This document shows, one piece after another, positions 23,181-32,584 of a DNA stretch of 37,366 nt (the stretch's first letter is position 1; each line of letters begins with the position of its first letter). The DNA is from Paenibacillus sabuli. Lineage in GTDB: Bacteria > Bacillota > Bacilli > Paenibacillales > Paenibacillaceae. The notes below the pieces were generated by a model, which was not told where the DNA came from, did not search any database, and was given only the letters and a program-made list of their open reading frames with translations. A program made the translations under genes and the position numbers. The stretch is from the NCBI RefSeq assembly GCF_014705605.1, contig NZ_JACXIZ010000034.1:1-37366 (forward strand). Reading direction: 5' to 3'.

Positions 23181-23240
23181 TTATGCTGTCTTTAGATGTA
23201 GCTCCACCCCTTCAAGATCAAAGATCATGGAAAGCGAGTG

Positions 23241-23732
23241 ATGCAAGTGGCAGCAAAAGTGGGCGTCATCATGGGCAGCACGTCCGACTGGGAGACGATG
23301 AAGCTGGCCTGCGATGTGCTGGAGGAGCTGGATGTGCCGTACGAGAAAAAGGTCGTCTCGGCGCATCGCACGCCGGACCTGATGTTCGAATACGCGGAAT
23401 CGGCCGCGCAGCGCGGGCTCAAGGTCATCATCGCCGGAGCGGGCGGAGCCGCTCATCTGCCCGGCATGGTCGCCGCCAAGACGATCCTGCCGGTCATTGG
23501 CGTGCCCGTCAAGTCGTCGAATCTGAACGGGCTCGACTCGCTGCTGTCGATCGTGCAGATGCCGGGCGGCGTGCCGGTGGCTACCGTGGCGATCGGCAAA
23601 GCCGGCGCGACCAACGCCGGGCTGCTCGCCGCGCAGCTAATCGGCGCCTTCGACGCGGATGTGCAGGCCCGCGTGCAGGCGCGGCGCGAGCAAGTAACGC
23701 AGCGTGTGCTCGAAAGCAGTGACAGCCTGTGA
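23241..23732 (+). CDS. purE: N5-carboxyaminoimidazole ribonucleotide mutase
   Basis: A 163-residue cytoplasmic enzyme converting N5-CAIR to CAIR, step six of IMP synthesis. Class I PurE motifs are clear: [11 protein letters not shown] near residue 12, [16 protein letters not shown] near 45 and [16 protein letters not shown] near 70. The ATG at 23241 has GGAAAG 6 bases upstream; a GTG directly before it at 23238 would add one residue. It is the first gene of the twelve-gene operon, and its TGA overlaps the purK GTG start (GTGA, 23729-23732), so the two are translationally coupled, as suits enzymes acting in sequence on an unstable intermediate. Confidence 0.97.
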   Translation: MQVAAKVGVIMGSTSDWETMKLACDVLEELDVPYEKKVVSAHRTPDLMFEYAESAAQRGLKVIIAGAGGAAHLPGMVAAKTILPVIGVPVKSSNLNGLDSLLSIVQMPGGVPVATVAIGKAGATNAGLLAAQLIGAFDADVQARVQARREQVTQRVLESSDSL

Positions 23733-25066
23733 GCGGCGTGGACAAGCCGGGGCTGAACGAGGCGGCGGGTAGGACGCCTTCGGCCGGTACTGGCGATCAA
23801 GCGCCGGGGGTCGGCGAGCAAGCCGGCGGCGGCGCGGCCGATCCCGGCGCAGCGACGAGCGACGAAGCAGGGGGTGGGGGCGCGGCGAAAGCGCGCGATG
23901 CCGCAGGATCGCGGCAAGCGCGCACGATCCTGCCCGGCGCGACGGTCGGCATTCTCGGCGGCGGCCAGCTCGGGCGCATGATGGCGCTGGCGGGCAGCGC
24001 GATGGGCTACCGCTTCGTGGCGCTCGATCCGACTGCGGACGCGCCGTGCGGTCAGGTGGCGGAGCAGATCGTCGCCGCCTACGATGACCGTGAGGCGGCG
24101 CGCGAGCTCGCCGGGCGCGCCGACGTCATTACCTATGAATTCGAGAATGTCGACGCGGATGTGGCAGCGATGCTGATGGACGAATCGTATGTACCGCAGG
24201 GCAGCCGGCTGCTGCATACGACGCAGCATCGGCTGCGCGAGAAGCGCGCGATCGAGGCTGCCGGCGTGCCGGTGGCGCCGTACGCGCAGATCGGCAGCGA
24301 GGCCGAGCTGCGCGAGGCGGCGGCGCGGCTCGGCCTGCCGGCCGTGCTCAAGACGGCGACCGGCGGCTACGACGGCAAGGGCCAGTGGGTCATCCGCAGC
24401 GAAGCCGAGATCGCGCCGGCCTATGCCGAGCTGAGCCGCGCCGGCACGGAGCTGGTGCTGGAGCAATTCATCCGCTTCGACAAGGAGCTGTCCGTCATCG
24501 CGGCGCGCAGCCCGCGGGGCGAGGTGCAGACGTTCCCGGTCGCGGAGAATGTGCATGTCGACAATATCCTGCATCTGTCGATCGTGCCGGCCCGCATCCC
24601 GGCGGAGATTCAGGAGCGGGCGCGCAGCCTCGCCGTGCGAATCGCCGCAGGGCTGGATGCGGTCGGACTGATCGCAGTGGAGATGTTCCTGACGGCGGGC
24701 GGCGAGCTGTACGTCAACGAGCTAGCGCCGCGCCCGCACAACAGCGGACACTATACGATGGAGGCGTGCCGCACGTCGCAGTTCGAGCAGCATGTGCGCG
24801 CGGTGTGCAATCTGCCGTTGGGCGGCACGGAGCTGCTGACGCCGGTCGTGATGGTCAATGCGCTCGGCGAGCATGTGGAGCCGCTGCTGCGCCGCATCGG
24901 AATGGCGGACGAAGCGGCGGCGCGGCTCGGGGTGGAGCCGAAGCTGCATCTGTACGGCAAGCACGAAGCGAAGAGCAAGCGCAAGATGGGCCATGTCAAC
25001 GTGCTGGCGCCGAATGTGGAAGCCGCGCTGGCATGGATCACCGAAACGAATATATGGAGGGTATAA
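23729..25066 (+). CDS. purK: N5-carboxyaminoimidazole ribonucleotide synthase with Ala/Gly-rich N-terminal extension
   Basis: A 445-residue ATP-grasp enzyme that makes N5-CAIR from AIR, bicarbonate and ATP. The true PurK core starts near residue 71 ([19 protein letters not shown]) and continues with [17 protein letters not shown] (nucleotide-binding loop), [19 protein letters not shown] and [18 protein letters not shown]. Usual length is about 370-390, so some 65-70 N-terminal residues are extra; they are Gly, Ala, Asp and Ser-rich and low complexity. The only start-capable codons before the core are GTG at 23729 (overlapping the purE stop) and GTG at 23738, so the extension seems to be translated. 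purB follows after 6 bases. Confidence 0.95.
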   Translation: MSGVDKPGLNEAAGRTPSAGTGDQAPGVGEQAGGGAADPGAATSDEAGGGGAAKARDAAGSRQARTILPGATVGILGGGQLGRMMALAGSAMGYRFVALDPTADAPCGQVAEQIVAAYDDREAARELAGRADVITYEFENVDADVAAMLMDESYVPQGSRLLHTTQHRLREKRAIEAAGVPVAPYAQIGSEAELREAAARLGLPAVLKTATGGYDGKGQWVIRSEAEIAPAYAELSRAGTELVLEQFIRFDKELSVIAARSPRGEVQTFPVAENVHVDNILHLSIVPARIPAEIQERARSLAVRIAAGLDAVGLIAVEMFLTAGGELYVNELAPRPHNSGHYTMEACRTSQFEQHVRAVCNLPLGGTELLTPVVMVNALGEHVEPLLRRIGMADEAAARLGVEPKLHLYGKHEAKSKRKMGHVNVLAPNVEAALAWITETNIWRV

Positions 25067-25072
25067 AAACGT

Positions 25073-26368
25073 ATGCTGGAGAGATATAGCAGGCCGGAAA
25101 TGCGGGCGATCTGGACCGAAGAGAACAAGTTCAAGGCATGGCTGGAAGTCGAGCTGTGCGCATGCGAGGCATGGGCGGAGCTGGGCGTCATCCCCAAGGA
25201 GGATGTAGTCGCGCTGCGCAAGGGCGCGAGCTTCGACATCGACCGCATCGACGCGATCGAGCTGGAGACGCGGCATGACGTGATCGCCTTCACCCGCGCG
25301 GTGTCGGAGACGGTCGGCCCGGAACGCAAGTGGGTGCACTACGGTCTCACCTCGACCGACGTCGTCGATACGGCGCTCGGCTATCTGCTGCGCCAGGCCA
25401 ACGACATCCTGCGCGGCGACCTTGAGCGCTTCATCGGCATCCTGCGCGATCAGGCGATGGCCTACAAGGACACGCCGATGATGGGCCGGACGCACGGCGT
25501 CCACGCCGAGCCGACGACCTTTGGCCTCAAGGTGGCGCTCTGGTACGAGGAAATGAAGCGCAACCTGGAGCGCTTCGAGCATGCGGCGGACGGCGTCCAG
25601 TTCGGCAAGATCTCCGGCGCGGTCGGCACGTACGCCAACATCGATCCGTTCGTCGAGGAATTCGTGTGCGGCAAGCTCGGCACGAAGCCGGCGCCGATCT
25701 CGACGCAGACGCTGCAGCGCGACCGCCATGCGGAATACATGGCGACGCTGGCGCTGATCGCGACCTCGCTGGACAAGTTCGCCACCGAGATCCGGGCGCT
25801 GCAGAAGAGCGAATTCCGCGAGGTGGAGGAGCCGTTCGCCAAGGGGCAGAAGGGCTCGTCGGCGATGCCGCACAAGCGCAACCCGATCGGCTGCGAGAAC
25901 ATCTCCGGCCTGGCCCGCGTCATTCGCGGCCATATGGTCTCCGCCTACGAGAATGTGCCGCTCTGGCACGAGCGCGACATCAGCCACTCGTCGGTGGAGC
26001 GGGTCATCCTGCCGGATGCGACGATGCTGCTTAATTATATGTTGAACCGGCTCGGCCGAATTATTCAGAACCTGACGGTATTCCCGGAGAATATGAAACG
26101 CAACATGCAGCGCACGTACGGCGTGCCGTTCTCCGGCCGCGTCATGACCAAGCTGATCGACAAGGGCCTCAGCCGCGAGCAGGCGTACGACACCGTGCAG
26201 CCGCGCGCGATGCAGGCATGGGAAGAGCAGCGTCAGTTCCGCGACATCATCGCCGAGACGCCGGCGATTACGGAGCTGCTGTCGGCCGAGGAGCTCGACG
26301 ACGCATTCAATCCGGCGTGGCATCTCAAGCACGTCGATACGATATTCCAGCGGCTCGGATTGAGCTAG
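25073..26368 (+). CDS. purB: Adenylosuccinate lyase
   Basis: A 431-residue member of the fumarase/aspartase superfamily. It cleaves SAICAR to AICAR and fumarate in IMP synthesis, and adenylosuccinate to AMP and fumarate afterwards. Signatures: [27 protein letters not shown] with the catalytic His, and the flexible loop [10 protein letters not shown] containing the catalytic serine. Length is normal for the Bacillus type. TGGAGGG lies about 11 bases before the ATG at 25073. It sits between purK and purC, as in Bacillus subtilis. Confidence 0.97.
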   Translation: MLERYSRPEMRAIWTEENKFKAWLEVELCACEAWAELGVIPKEDVVALRKGASFDIDRIDAIELETRHDVIAFTRAVSETVGPERKWVHYGLTSTDVVDTALGYLLRQANDILRGDLERFIGILRDQAMAYKDTPMMGRTHGVHAEPTTFGLKVALWYEEMKRNLERFEHAADGVQFGKISGAVGTYANIDPFVEEFVCGKLGTKPAPISTQTLQRDRHAEYMATLALIATSLDKFATEIRALQKSEFREVEEPFAKGQKGSSAMPHKRNPIGCENISGLARVIRGHMVSAYENVPLWHERDISHSSVERVILPDATMLLNYMLNRLGRIIQNLTVFPENMKRNMQRTYGVPFSGRVMTKLIDKGLSREQAYDTVQPRAMQAWEEQRQFRDIIAETPAITELLSAEELDDAFNPAWHLKHVDTIFQRLGLS

Positions 26369-26384
26369 GAAGGAGGCAGCGGCG

Positions 26385-27287
26385 ATGAAACAACAGACTA
26401 CCGCGATTGCGACGGCAGAGCCGTATGTGAAGGCCCCGTTGCTCTACAAGGGCAAGGTACGGGAGCTGTACGATCTGGGCGAGCATTACCTGATTGTCGT
26501 CACCGACCGCATCTCGGCGTTCGACTATGTGCTGGAGCCGGCGGTGCCGGCCAAGGGCAATGTGCTGAACCGGCTCAGCGCCTTCTGGTTCGAACGGACG
26601 GCGGACATGCAGCCGAGTCATGTGGTGCATACCGATGTGACCCGGCTCGGCGACCTCATTACGGAGCCCGAACTGCTCAAGGACCGCATCATGGTGACGC
26701 GCAAGGCGGAGCGGATCGATATCGAATGTGTCGTGCGCGGCTATATCACCGGGGGCGGTTGGAGACAATACCAGCAGAGCGGTACGGTCAACGGCATCCC
26801 GCTGCCGGACAGCCTGCGCAAGAACGAACGGCTGGAGGAGCCGATCTTCACTCCGGCGGCCAAAAACGACGTCGGGCACGACGAGGATATTCCGTTCGCC
26901 CAGATGCAGGCGCTGATCGGCAAGGAGCTGGCGGAGGAGCTGCGCACACGCAGTCTCGCGTTGTACCGCTATGCAGCCGGGTATTGCAAGGAGCACGGCA
27001 TCGTACTGGCCGATTGCAAGTTCGAGTTCGGTCTGATTGACGGCAAGGTGATCCTGATCGACGAGATCTTCACACCCGATTCCTCGCGCTTCTGGCAGCA
27101 GGAGAAGTACGCGCTGGACGTCGAGATCGACAGCATGGACAAGGAGCCGGTGCGAGCCTATCTGGCTGCCTCGGACTGGGATAAGAACAGCCCGCCGGCG
27201 CCGCTGCCGGACGCGGTCGTGGCGGAGACGACGCGGCGCTACCTGGACATTTACCGCAAGCTGACCGGCTTGGAGAATTTGGGATAA
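26385..27287 (+). CDS. purC: Phosphoribosylaminoimidazole-succinocarboxamide (SAICAR) synthase
   Basis: A 300-residue enzyme that ligates aspartate to CAIR with ATP to form SAICAR. Motifs: LLYKGKVRELYDLGEHYLIV at the start (residues 19-38), VTDRISAFDYVL, CVVRGYITGGGW, LADCKFEFGLIDGKVILIDEIFTPDSSRFW. At 300 residues it is of the longer, yeast-Ade1-like form rather than the roughly 240-residue form of E. coli and B. subtilis. AAGGAGG precedes the ATG. It is 16 bases after purB; a 77-base gap then leads to purS. Confidence 0.96.
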   Translation: MKQQTTAIATAEPYVKAPLLYKGKVRELYDLGEHYLIVVTDRISAFDYVLEPAVPAKGNVLNRLSAFWFERTADMQPSHVVHTDVTRLGDLITEPELLKDRIMVTRKAERIDIECVVRGYITGGGWRQYQQSGTVNGIPLPDSLRKNERLEEPIFTPAAKNDVGHDEDIPFAQMQALIGKELAEELRTRSLALYRYAAGYCKEHGIVLADCKFEFGLIDGKVILIDEIFTPDSSRFWQQEKYALDVEIDSMDKEPVRAYLAASDWDKNSPPAPLPDAVVAETTRRYLDIYRKLTGLENLG

Positions 27288-27364
27288 TGGTAAGGCGATA
27301 GCCTGGCCACGGCGGCCTGAATAGAAGACGTAACTAATTGAAATACAGGAGGCGGCAATACGCG

Positions 27365-27607
27365 ATGAAAGCTACGGTATATGTCACGATCAAGCAAAAT
27401 GTCCTCGATCCGCAGGGCACGGCGGTGCAGGGCGCGCTGCATTCGATGGGCTTCGGCGAGGTAGAGGGCGTGCGCATCGGCAAGGTGCTCGAGGTGGAGC
27501 TGGCGACGACGGATCGCGCGGAAGCGGAGACGCGGCTGAAGGACATGTGCGAGAAGCTGCTCGCCAACACGGTGGTCGAAGATTATCGCTTCGAATTGGA
27601 GGGTTGA
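27365..27607 (+). CDS. purS: Phosphoribosylformylglycinamidine synthase subunit PurS
   Basis: An 80-residue protein, the small dimeric scaffold that joins PurQ and PurL in the three-part FGAM synthase of Gram-positive bacteria. The sequence ATVYVTIKQNVLDPQGTAVQ, then GFGEVEGVRIGKVLEVEL and CEKLLANTVVEDYRFEL matches the family throughout. AGGAGG lies 12 bases before the ATG at 27365; an in-frame upstream start near 27338 has no ribosome site and would add a basic stretch foreign to the family. purQ begins 3 bases after its stop. Confidence 0.95.
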   Translation: MKATVYVTIKQNVLDPQGTAVQGALHSMGFGEVEGVRIGKVLEVELATTDRAEAETRLKDMCEKLLANTVVEDYRFELEG

Positions 27608-27610
27608 CCG

Positions 27611-28306
27611 ATGAAGTTCGCGGTACTCGTATTTCCCGGCTCGAACTGCGATATCGATTGCTACAATGCGGTCGAAGACACCGTCGCACAGCCGGTCGAT
27701 TACGTCTGGCATACGGCGACGGATCTATCGGCCTATGACTGCATCATCGTGCCCGGCGGCTTCTCCTACGGCGACTATCTGCGCAGCGGGGCGATTGCCC
27801 GGTTCGCCCCGGTCATGAGCGAGGTGCGCAAGGCCGCCGAGGCCGGCAAGTATGTGCTCGGCATCTGCAATGGCTTCCAGATCCTAACTGAAGCGGGCCT
27901 GTTGCCCGGTGCGCTGATGCGCAACACCAACATGAAATTCCGCTGCCACTCGTCGCTGCTGGAGGTCGTGAACAACCGCACGCCGTTCACCAACCAGTAC
28001 GAGGCGGGCGAGGTGATCGATATCCCGATCGCGCACGGCGAGGGCAATTACTACTGCGACGACACGACGCTGAGACGGCTGCAGGACAACGATCAGATCG
28101 TGTTCCGCTATGCGGAAGGCAGCAATCCGAACGGATCGGTCGCCGACATCGCCGGCATCCGCAACGAGCAAGGCAATGTCGTCGGCATGATGCCGCATCC
28201 GGAGCGCGCAGTCAGCAGCGTGCTCGGCTCGGCGGACGGGGCGCGCATGTTCGCGTCGATCTTGAACGCATGGAGGGAACAGCATGGCGCAGCAGTTAAC
28301 AGCTAA
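27611..28306 (+). CDS. purQ: Phosphoribosylformylglycinamidine synthase subunit PurQ (glutaminase)
   Basis: A 231-residue class I glutamine amidotransferase that supplies ammonia to PurL. The nucleophile is Cys86 in [11 protein letters not shown]; the His-Glu pair is in MMPHPERAV near residue 195-200. [10 protein letters not shown] at the start and [16 protein letters not shown] are PurQ-specific. Its ribosome site GGAGGG lies within the end of purS. Its last 23 bases overlap purL, so PurQ and PurL are translationally coupled, matching their role in one complex. Confidence 0.97.
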   Translation: MKFAVLVFPGSNCDIDCYNAVEDTVAQPVDYVWHTATDLSAYDCIIVPGGFSYGDYLRSGAIARFAPVMSEVRKAAEAGKYVLGICNGFQILTEAGLLPGALMRNTNMKFRCHSSLLEVVNNRTPFTNQYEAGEVIDIPIAHGEGNYYCDDTTLRRLQDNDQIVFRYAEGSNPNGSVADIAGIRNEQGNVVGMMPHPERAVSSVLGSADGARMFASILNAWREQHGAAVNS

Positions 28307-30530
28307 GGAGCCGACGGCGGCGCAGATCGCCGAGCAGGCGATCTACAAGCAAATGGGCGTAACGGACAAGGAATACGAGCTGATCTGCGGCTTCCTCGGC
28401 CGTCAGCCGAACTACACCGAGATCGGCGTATTCAGCGTCATGTGGTCGGAGCACTGCGCCTACAAAAATTCGAAAAACGTGCTGCGCCGCTTTCCGACGG
28501 ACGGCCCGCGCGTATTGATGGGTCCGGGCGAGGGCGCCGGCATCGTCGATATCGGCGATAATCAGGCGGTCGTCTTCAAGATCGAGTCGCATAACCATCC
28601 GTCGGCGGTCGAGCCGTATCAGGGCGCGGCGACGGGCGTAGGCGGCATCATCCGCGACATCTTCTCGATGGGCGCGCGTCCGGTGGCGCTGCTCAACAGC
28701 CTGCGCTTCGGCAAGCTGGAGAGCGAGCGCGTGCGCTACCTGTTCGAGCATGTCGTCAGCGGCATCGCCGGCTATGGCAACTGCATCGGCATCCCTACGG
28801 TGGCGGGCGAGGTGATGTTCGACGAGAGCTACGAGGGCAACCCGCTGGTCAATGCGATGTGCGTCGGGCTGATCGACCACGACAAGATTCAGCGCGGCGT
28901 CGCCGAGGGCGTCGGCAATCCGGTCTTCTACGTCGGTCCGGCGACGGGCCGCGACGGCATCCACGGCGCGACCTTCGCGTCCGAGGAGCTGACCGAGGAG
29001 TCCGAGGCGAAGCGCACGGCGGTCCAGGTGGGCGATCCGTTCATGGAGAAGCTGGTCATGGAGGCCTGCCTGGAGCTGATCAACAGCGGCATCGTGCTGG
29101 GCATTCAGGACATGGGCGCAGCCGGTCTGACGTGCTCGAGCGCAGAGATGGCGTCCAAGGCGGGCAACGGCCTGGAGCTGTATCTCGATCAGGTGCCGCA
29201 GCGCGAGAGCGGCATGACGCCGTACGAGATGATGCTCTCGGAGTCGCAGGAGCGGATGCTGTTCGTCGTCAAGCCGGAGCATGAGGCGCAAGCGACCGAA
29301 ATCTTCGAGCGCTGGGGCGTCATCTGCGTCAAGGTCGGCAAGGTGACCGACGACGGTCGCTTGCGGCTGTTCCACCATGGCGAGGAAGTGGCGGACATGC
29401 CGGTCAAGGCGCTCGTCGACGAGTGCCCGATCTACGACAAGCCGAGCGAGGAGCCGGTCTACTACCGCGACCATGCGGCGGTCGATACGGCGGCTTACCC
29501 CGAAGTGGCCAATCTGACGGGCGCGCTGGAGCAAATTCTCGCTTCGCCGACTGTGGCAAGCAAGGAATGGGTATATAATCAGTATGACTATATGGTCCGT
29601 ACGAGCACGGCGGTGCGCCCGGGCTCGGATGCGGCGGTCGTGACGATCCGCGGCACGCGCAAGGCGCTGGCGATGACGACCGACTGCAACGGACGCTATG
29701 TGTACCTCGATCCCGAGGTGGGCGGACGGATCGCGGTCGCCGAGGCGGCGCGCAACATCGTCTGCTCCGGCGCTGAGCCGCTGGCCATTACGGACAACCT
29801 GAACTTCGGCTCTCCGGAGAAGCCGGGCGTCTTCTGGCAGATCGAGAAGTCGGTCGACGGCATGGCCGAGGCGTGCCGCGTGCTGGATACGCCGGTCATC
29901 GGCGGCAACGTGAGCCTGTACAACGAGAACGCGCGCGGCGCGATCTACCCGACGCCGGTCGTCGGCATGGTCGGCCTCGTGCACGACACCGACCACATCA
30001 CGACGCAGGCGTTCCAGGCGGCGGGCGATGTGATCGTACTGGCCGGCGAGACGAAGGCGGAGCTCGGCGGCAGCGAGCTGCAATATGTCGTCCACGGCGT
30101 CAGCGAGGGCCGTCCGCCGGCGCTCGATCTGATGACCGAGAAGCGGCTGCTCGGCGGCGTGCTGAGCGCGATCCAGCAGGGGCTCGTGGCCTCCGCGCAT
30201 GACCTGTCGGAAGGCGGCCTGGCCGTCGCGCTCGCCGAATCGGCGATGAGCGGCGGCATCGGCGCTACGGTCGATGTGGCCTCGGAGCTGCGTCCGGACA
30301 TCGCGCTGTTCAGCGAGAGCCAGTCGCGGATTCTCTTATCGGCCCGTCCCGAGCAAGCGGACGAGCTGATCGCCCATTTGCAGGCGCAGGGCGTGCCTTG
30401 TGCGGCGATCGGCGCGGTAGGCGGCGGCGAAGTCAACATTCGCGTCAACGGCAATCCGGCGATTGAAGCGCCGGTACAACATCTGGAGAAGGTCTGGAAG
30501 GATGCGATTCCATGTCTGATGAAGAAGTAA
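28284..30530 (+). CDS. purL: Phosphoribosylformylglycinamidine synthase subunit PurL
   Basis: A 748-residue subunit, the small type of PurL that works with PurS and PurQ, converting FGAR to FGAM with ATP. Landmarks: [15 protein letters not shown] near residue 50 and [25 protein letters not shown] region (first PurM-like half), [18 protein letters not shown] in the middle, [12 protein letters not shown] and [10 protein letters not shown] in the second half, and [19 protein letters not shown] near the end. GGAGGG precedes the ATG at 28284. The start of purF lies inside its last 19 bases. Confidence 0.98.
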   Translation: MAQQLTAKEPTAAQIAEQAIYKQMGVTDKEYELICGFLGRQPNYTEIGVFSVMWSEHCAYKNSKNVLRRFPTDGPRVLMGPGEGAGIVDIGDNQAVVFKIESHNHPSAVEPYQGAATGVGGIIRDIFSMGARPVALLNSLRFGKLESERVRYLFEHVVSGIAGYGNCIGIPTVAGEVMFDESYEGNPLVNAMCVGLIDHDKIQRGVAEGVGNPVFYVGPATGRDGIHGATFASEELTEESEAKRTAVQVGDPFMEKLVMEACLELINSGIVLGIQDMGAAGLTCSSAEMASKAGNGLELYLDQVPQRESGMTPYEMMLSESQERMLFVVKPEHEAQATEIFERWGVICVKVGKVTDDGRLRLFHHGEEVADMPVKALVDECPIYDKPSEEPVYYRDHAAVDTAAYPEVANLTGALEQILASPTVASKEWVYNQYDYMVRTSTAVRPGSDAAVVTIRGTRKALAMTTDCNGRYVYLDPEVGGRIAVAEAARNIVCSGAEPLAITDNLNFGSPEKPGVFWQIEKSVDGMAEACRVLDTPVIGGNVSLYNENARGAIYPTPVVGMVGLVHDTDHITTQAFQAAGDVIVLAGETKAELGGSELQYVVHGVSEGRPPALDLMTEKRLLGGVLSAIQQGLVASAHDLSEGGLAVALAESAMSGGIGATVDVASELRPDIALFSESQSRILLSARPEQADELIAHLQAQGVPCAAIGAVGGGEVNIRVNGNPAIEAPVQHLEKVWKDAIPCLMKK

Positions 30531-31993
30531 TACAGCTTCCCGACAAGCTGTGGACAGGCGACCACTACAACCAAGGAATTGGCCGAGACGATATTTTTGA
30601 CAAATTGCGCGAGGAGTGCGGCGTGTTCGGGGTGTTCGGTTACCCCGACGCGTCCTCGCTCGCTTACTACGGACTGCACGCGCTGCAGCACCGCGGCGAG
30701 GAGAGCTGCGGCATCTGCACCGTCGATACGGACAAGCGCGGCTTCTATTACCATCGCGGCATGGGACTGGTCAAGGAAGTGTTCGATCAGCCGAAGCTGG
30801 AGGGGCTGAGCGGCGCACGTGCGATCGGGCATGTGCGCTACTCGACGTCCGGCGAGAGCCAGCTGGCCAACGCCCAGCCGCTCGTCTTCAAGTACCGCGA
30901 CGGCGATCTCGCCGTCGCGACCAACGGCAACATCGTCAACGCGCCGGAGATTCGGCGCGAGCTCGAGCAGCAGGGCTCGATCTTCCAGACGACGAGCGAC
31001 ACCGAGGTGATCGCGCATCTGATCGCGCGCTCGCCCAAGGACTTCACGACAGCCGCCAAAGAAGCGCTGCAGCGCATTATCGGCGGCTATGCGTTTTTGC
31101 TGATGACCAACGACAAGCTGCTCGTCGCCGCTGATCCGCATGGCCTGCGCCCGCTCGTGATGGGCAAGCTCGGTGACGGCTACGTGTTCGCGTCGGAGAC
31201 GTGCGCGCTGGAGACGGTCGGCGCCGAATACCTCGAGGATGTGCAGCCGGGCGTGCTGCTCGTGCTGGACAAGGACGGCCTGCACCGCGACCGCTATGCG
31301 CCGCTGGAGCGCCGCGCGATCTGCTCGATGGAGTACATCTACTTCGCCCGTCCGGATAGCGACATCAACGGCATCAACCTGCATTCCGCGCGCAAGCGCA
31401 TGGGCAGTCAGATGGCGCAGGAATCGTTCGTCGACGCGGACGTCGTGACCGGGGTGCCGGACTCGAGCATCTCCGCGGCGATCGGCTATGCCGAGCAGAC
31501 CGGCATTCCGTACGAATTGGGCCTCATCAAAAACAAATACACCGGTCGCACGTTCATTCAGCCGTCGCAGGAGCTGCGCGAGAAGGGCGTCAAGATGAAG
31601 CTGAGCGCCGTGCGCAAGGTCGTCGAGGGCAAGCGGGTCGTCATGATCGACGACTCGATCGTGCGCGGCACGACCTCGCGCCGCATCGTGAGCCTGCTGC
31701 GCGAGGCAGGCGCGACGGAGGTGCATGTGCGCATCACCTCGCCGCCCTTCGCCAACCCATGCTATTACGGCATCGACACGCCGGATCGCAAGGAGCTGAT
31801 CGCCTCGCAAAAGACGGTCGAGGAGATCCGGCAGGCGATCCAGGCGGACTCGCTGCACTTCATCAGCAACGACGGCTTCGTCGAGGCGGTCGGCGGCAAC
31901 GAGGGTGAGTACCACCGCGGCATGTGCATGGCCTGCTTCGACAACGACTACCCCACGCCGGTGGAGCAAGCGGAGAAGAGCTGCAGCTGCTAG
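30512..31993 (+). CDS. purF: Amidophosphoribosyltransferase
   Basis: A 493-residue enzyme of the committed step: PRPP plus glutamine gives phosphoribosylamine. The catalytic Cys36 (in REECGVFGV) would become N-terminal after removal of an unusually long 35-residue propeptide; the B. subtilis propeptide has 11 residues. The glutaminase half shows [11 protein letters not shown], and the PRPP site is [16 protein letters not shown]. Four cysteines placed as in the Bacillus iron-sulfur form (AICSME, NPCYYG, and CMAC near the C-terminus) suggest a 4Fe-4S cluster. It overlaps purL by 19 bases. After it comes a 590-base gap, the longest inside the operon. Confidence 0.97.
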   Translation: MSDEEVIQLPDKLWTGDHYNQGIGRDDIFDKLREECGVFGVFGYPDASSLAYYGLHALQHRGEESCGICTVDTDKRGFYYHRGMGLVKEVFDQPKLEGLSGARAIGHVRYSTSGESQLANAQPLVFKYRDGDLAVATNGNIVNAPEIRRELEQQGSIFQTTSDTEVIAHLIARSPKDFTTAAKEALQRIIGGYAFLLMTNDKLLVAADPHGLRPLVMGKLGDGYVFASETCALETVGAEYLEDVQPGVLLVLDKDGLHRDRYAPLERRAICSMEYIYFARPDSDINGINLHSARKRMGSQMAQESFVDADVVTGVPDSSISAAIGYAEQTGIPYELGLIKNKYTGRTFIQPSQELREKGVKMKLSAVRKVVEGKRVVMIDDSIVRGTTSRRIVSLLREAGATEVHVRITSPPFANPCYYGIDTPDRKELIASQKTVEEIRQAIQADSLHFISNDGFVEAVGGNEGEYHRGMCMACFDNDYPTPVEQAEKSCSC

Positions 31994-32023
31994 TTGCCGC
32001 TGGTGCGGAGGCTGGTGCAAGTC

Positions 32024-32055
32024 GCGCTTAGGCCGCTCCAGGGCGGCCTAAGCGC
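32024..32055 (+). other. Perfect 13-bp-stem hairpin after purF
   Basis: GCGCTTAGGCCGC and GCGGCCTAAGCGC pair perfectly around TCCAGG, starting 30 bases after the purF stop. No T-run follows, so it more likely marks a processing or stability site than a full terminator; partial termination is possible. Confidence 0.65.
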
Positions 32056-32157
32056 CTGGCGCTAGGGCGGCCTATGCGGACCAGTGCGGGTCTACGCGGG
32101 CCTGGCGTCGCTCAAGTGCAGGCCAAGTGCGGGCCAAGCGTCGCTCAAGTATCGCTC

Positions 32158-32339
32158 AACTGTAAAAGTGCAGTTGTTTTGGCCAAATGGGACGGATTGC
32201 TAGCATTGAACTGCAAAAGTACAGTTAAAATGCCTGATTTTGCAGAATATAGCTCGGTTGCATGGAATTAAACTGTATGATTGCAGTTGATGGAGTCGGA
32301 ATGGACGAATACCGCGAATCGAACTGTACTTTTGCAGTT
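32158..32339. repeat. Repeat family B, copy 2: four 18-bp inverted repeats, 51-62-51 spacing
   Basis: Inverted repeats at 32158-32175, 32209-32226, 32271-32288 and 32322-32339 follow AACTGYAAAAGTRCAGTT. The first two have AAAAGT loops and the last ACTTTT; the third (loop ATGATT) is diverged. Spacing is 51, 62 and 51 bp and total length 182 bp, the same as at 13977-14158. The sequences between palindromes are mostly unrelated to the first copy. Confidence 0.9.
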
Positions 32340-32584
32340 CATATGCACCGGCCGGTCGCGGTGATTTGAAATTCGTGCGAATCCGGGCAGTTCGGTTAGC
32401 GCAGTGATTCGGATCACGTGCGGGGTTGGCCGACGCGGATGACGCGGCGAATTGAATTGCTTGCAGGTTGGGCGGTGCGGATAACGTGGCAATTTGGATC
32501 GCGCGGGAATGGTTGGATTGGATTCGGTCTATGTTGAATCGGATTCGTCCTATTATGGAGTCGAGATTGTAAGGGGGAACGGAT

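Larger units (their letters stand above)
31994..32584. other. 590-bp intergenic insert inside the purine operon (purF-purM)
   Basis: Neighbouring pur genes mostly overlap or nearly touch, but here there is a long non-coding stretch. It holds a perfect 13-bp-stem hairpin (32024-32055), GGCGGCCTA and GTGCGGGCC direct repeats (32041-32140), the four-palindrome family B element (32158-32339), and degenerate repeats like GCGGATRACGYGGC (about 32430-32490). No credible frame, terminator T-run or strong promoter is visible. Confidence 0.7.

Noticed and set aside
22995-23240. Purine riboswitch in the purE leader
   Set aside because: Expected from B. subtilis, but the conserved loop sequences could not be found by eye. 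Not excluded without a covariance-model search.
28296-30200. 634-codon minus-strand open frame opposite purL
   Set aside because: It is a shadow of purL, His/Arg/Leu-rich with no domain. The sense gene is unmistakable. Similar long antisense frames opposite purF, purH, purD, prfC, zwf and lacI were dropped for the same reason.
32158-32339. CRISPR-like mini-array (18-bp repeats with 33/44/33-bp spacers)
   Set aside because: The repeats are imperfect, change orientation in the middle, and recur with the same geometry elsewhere; no cas genes are visible.
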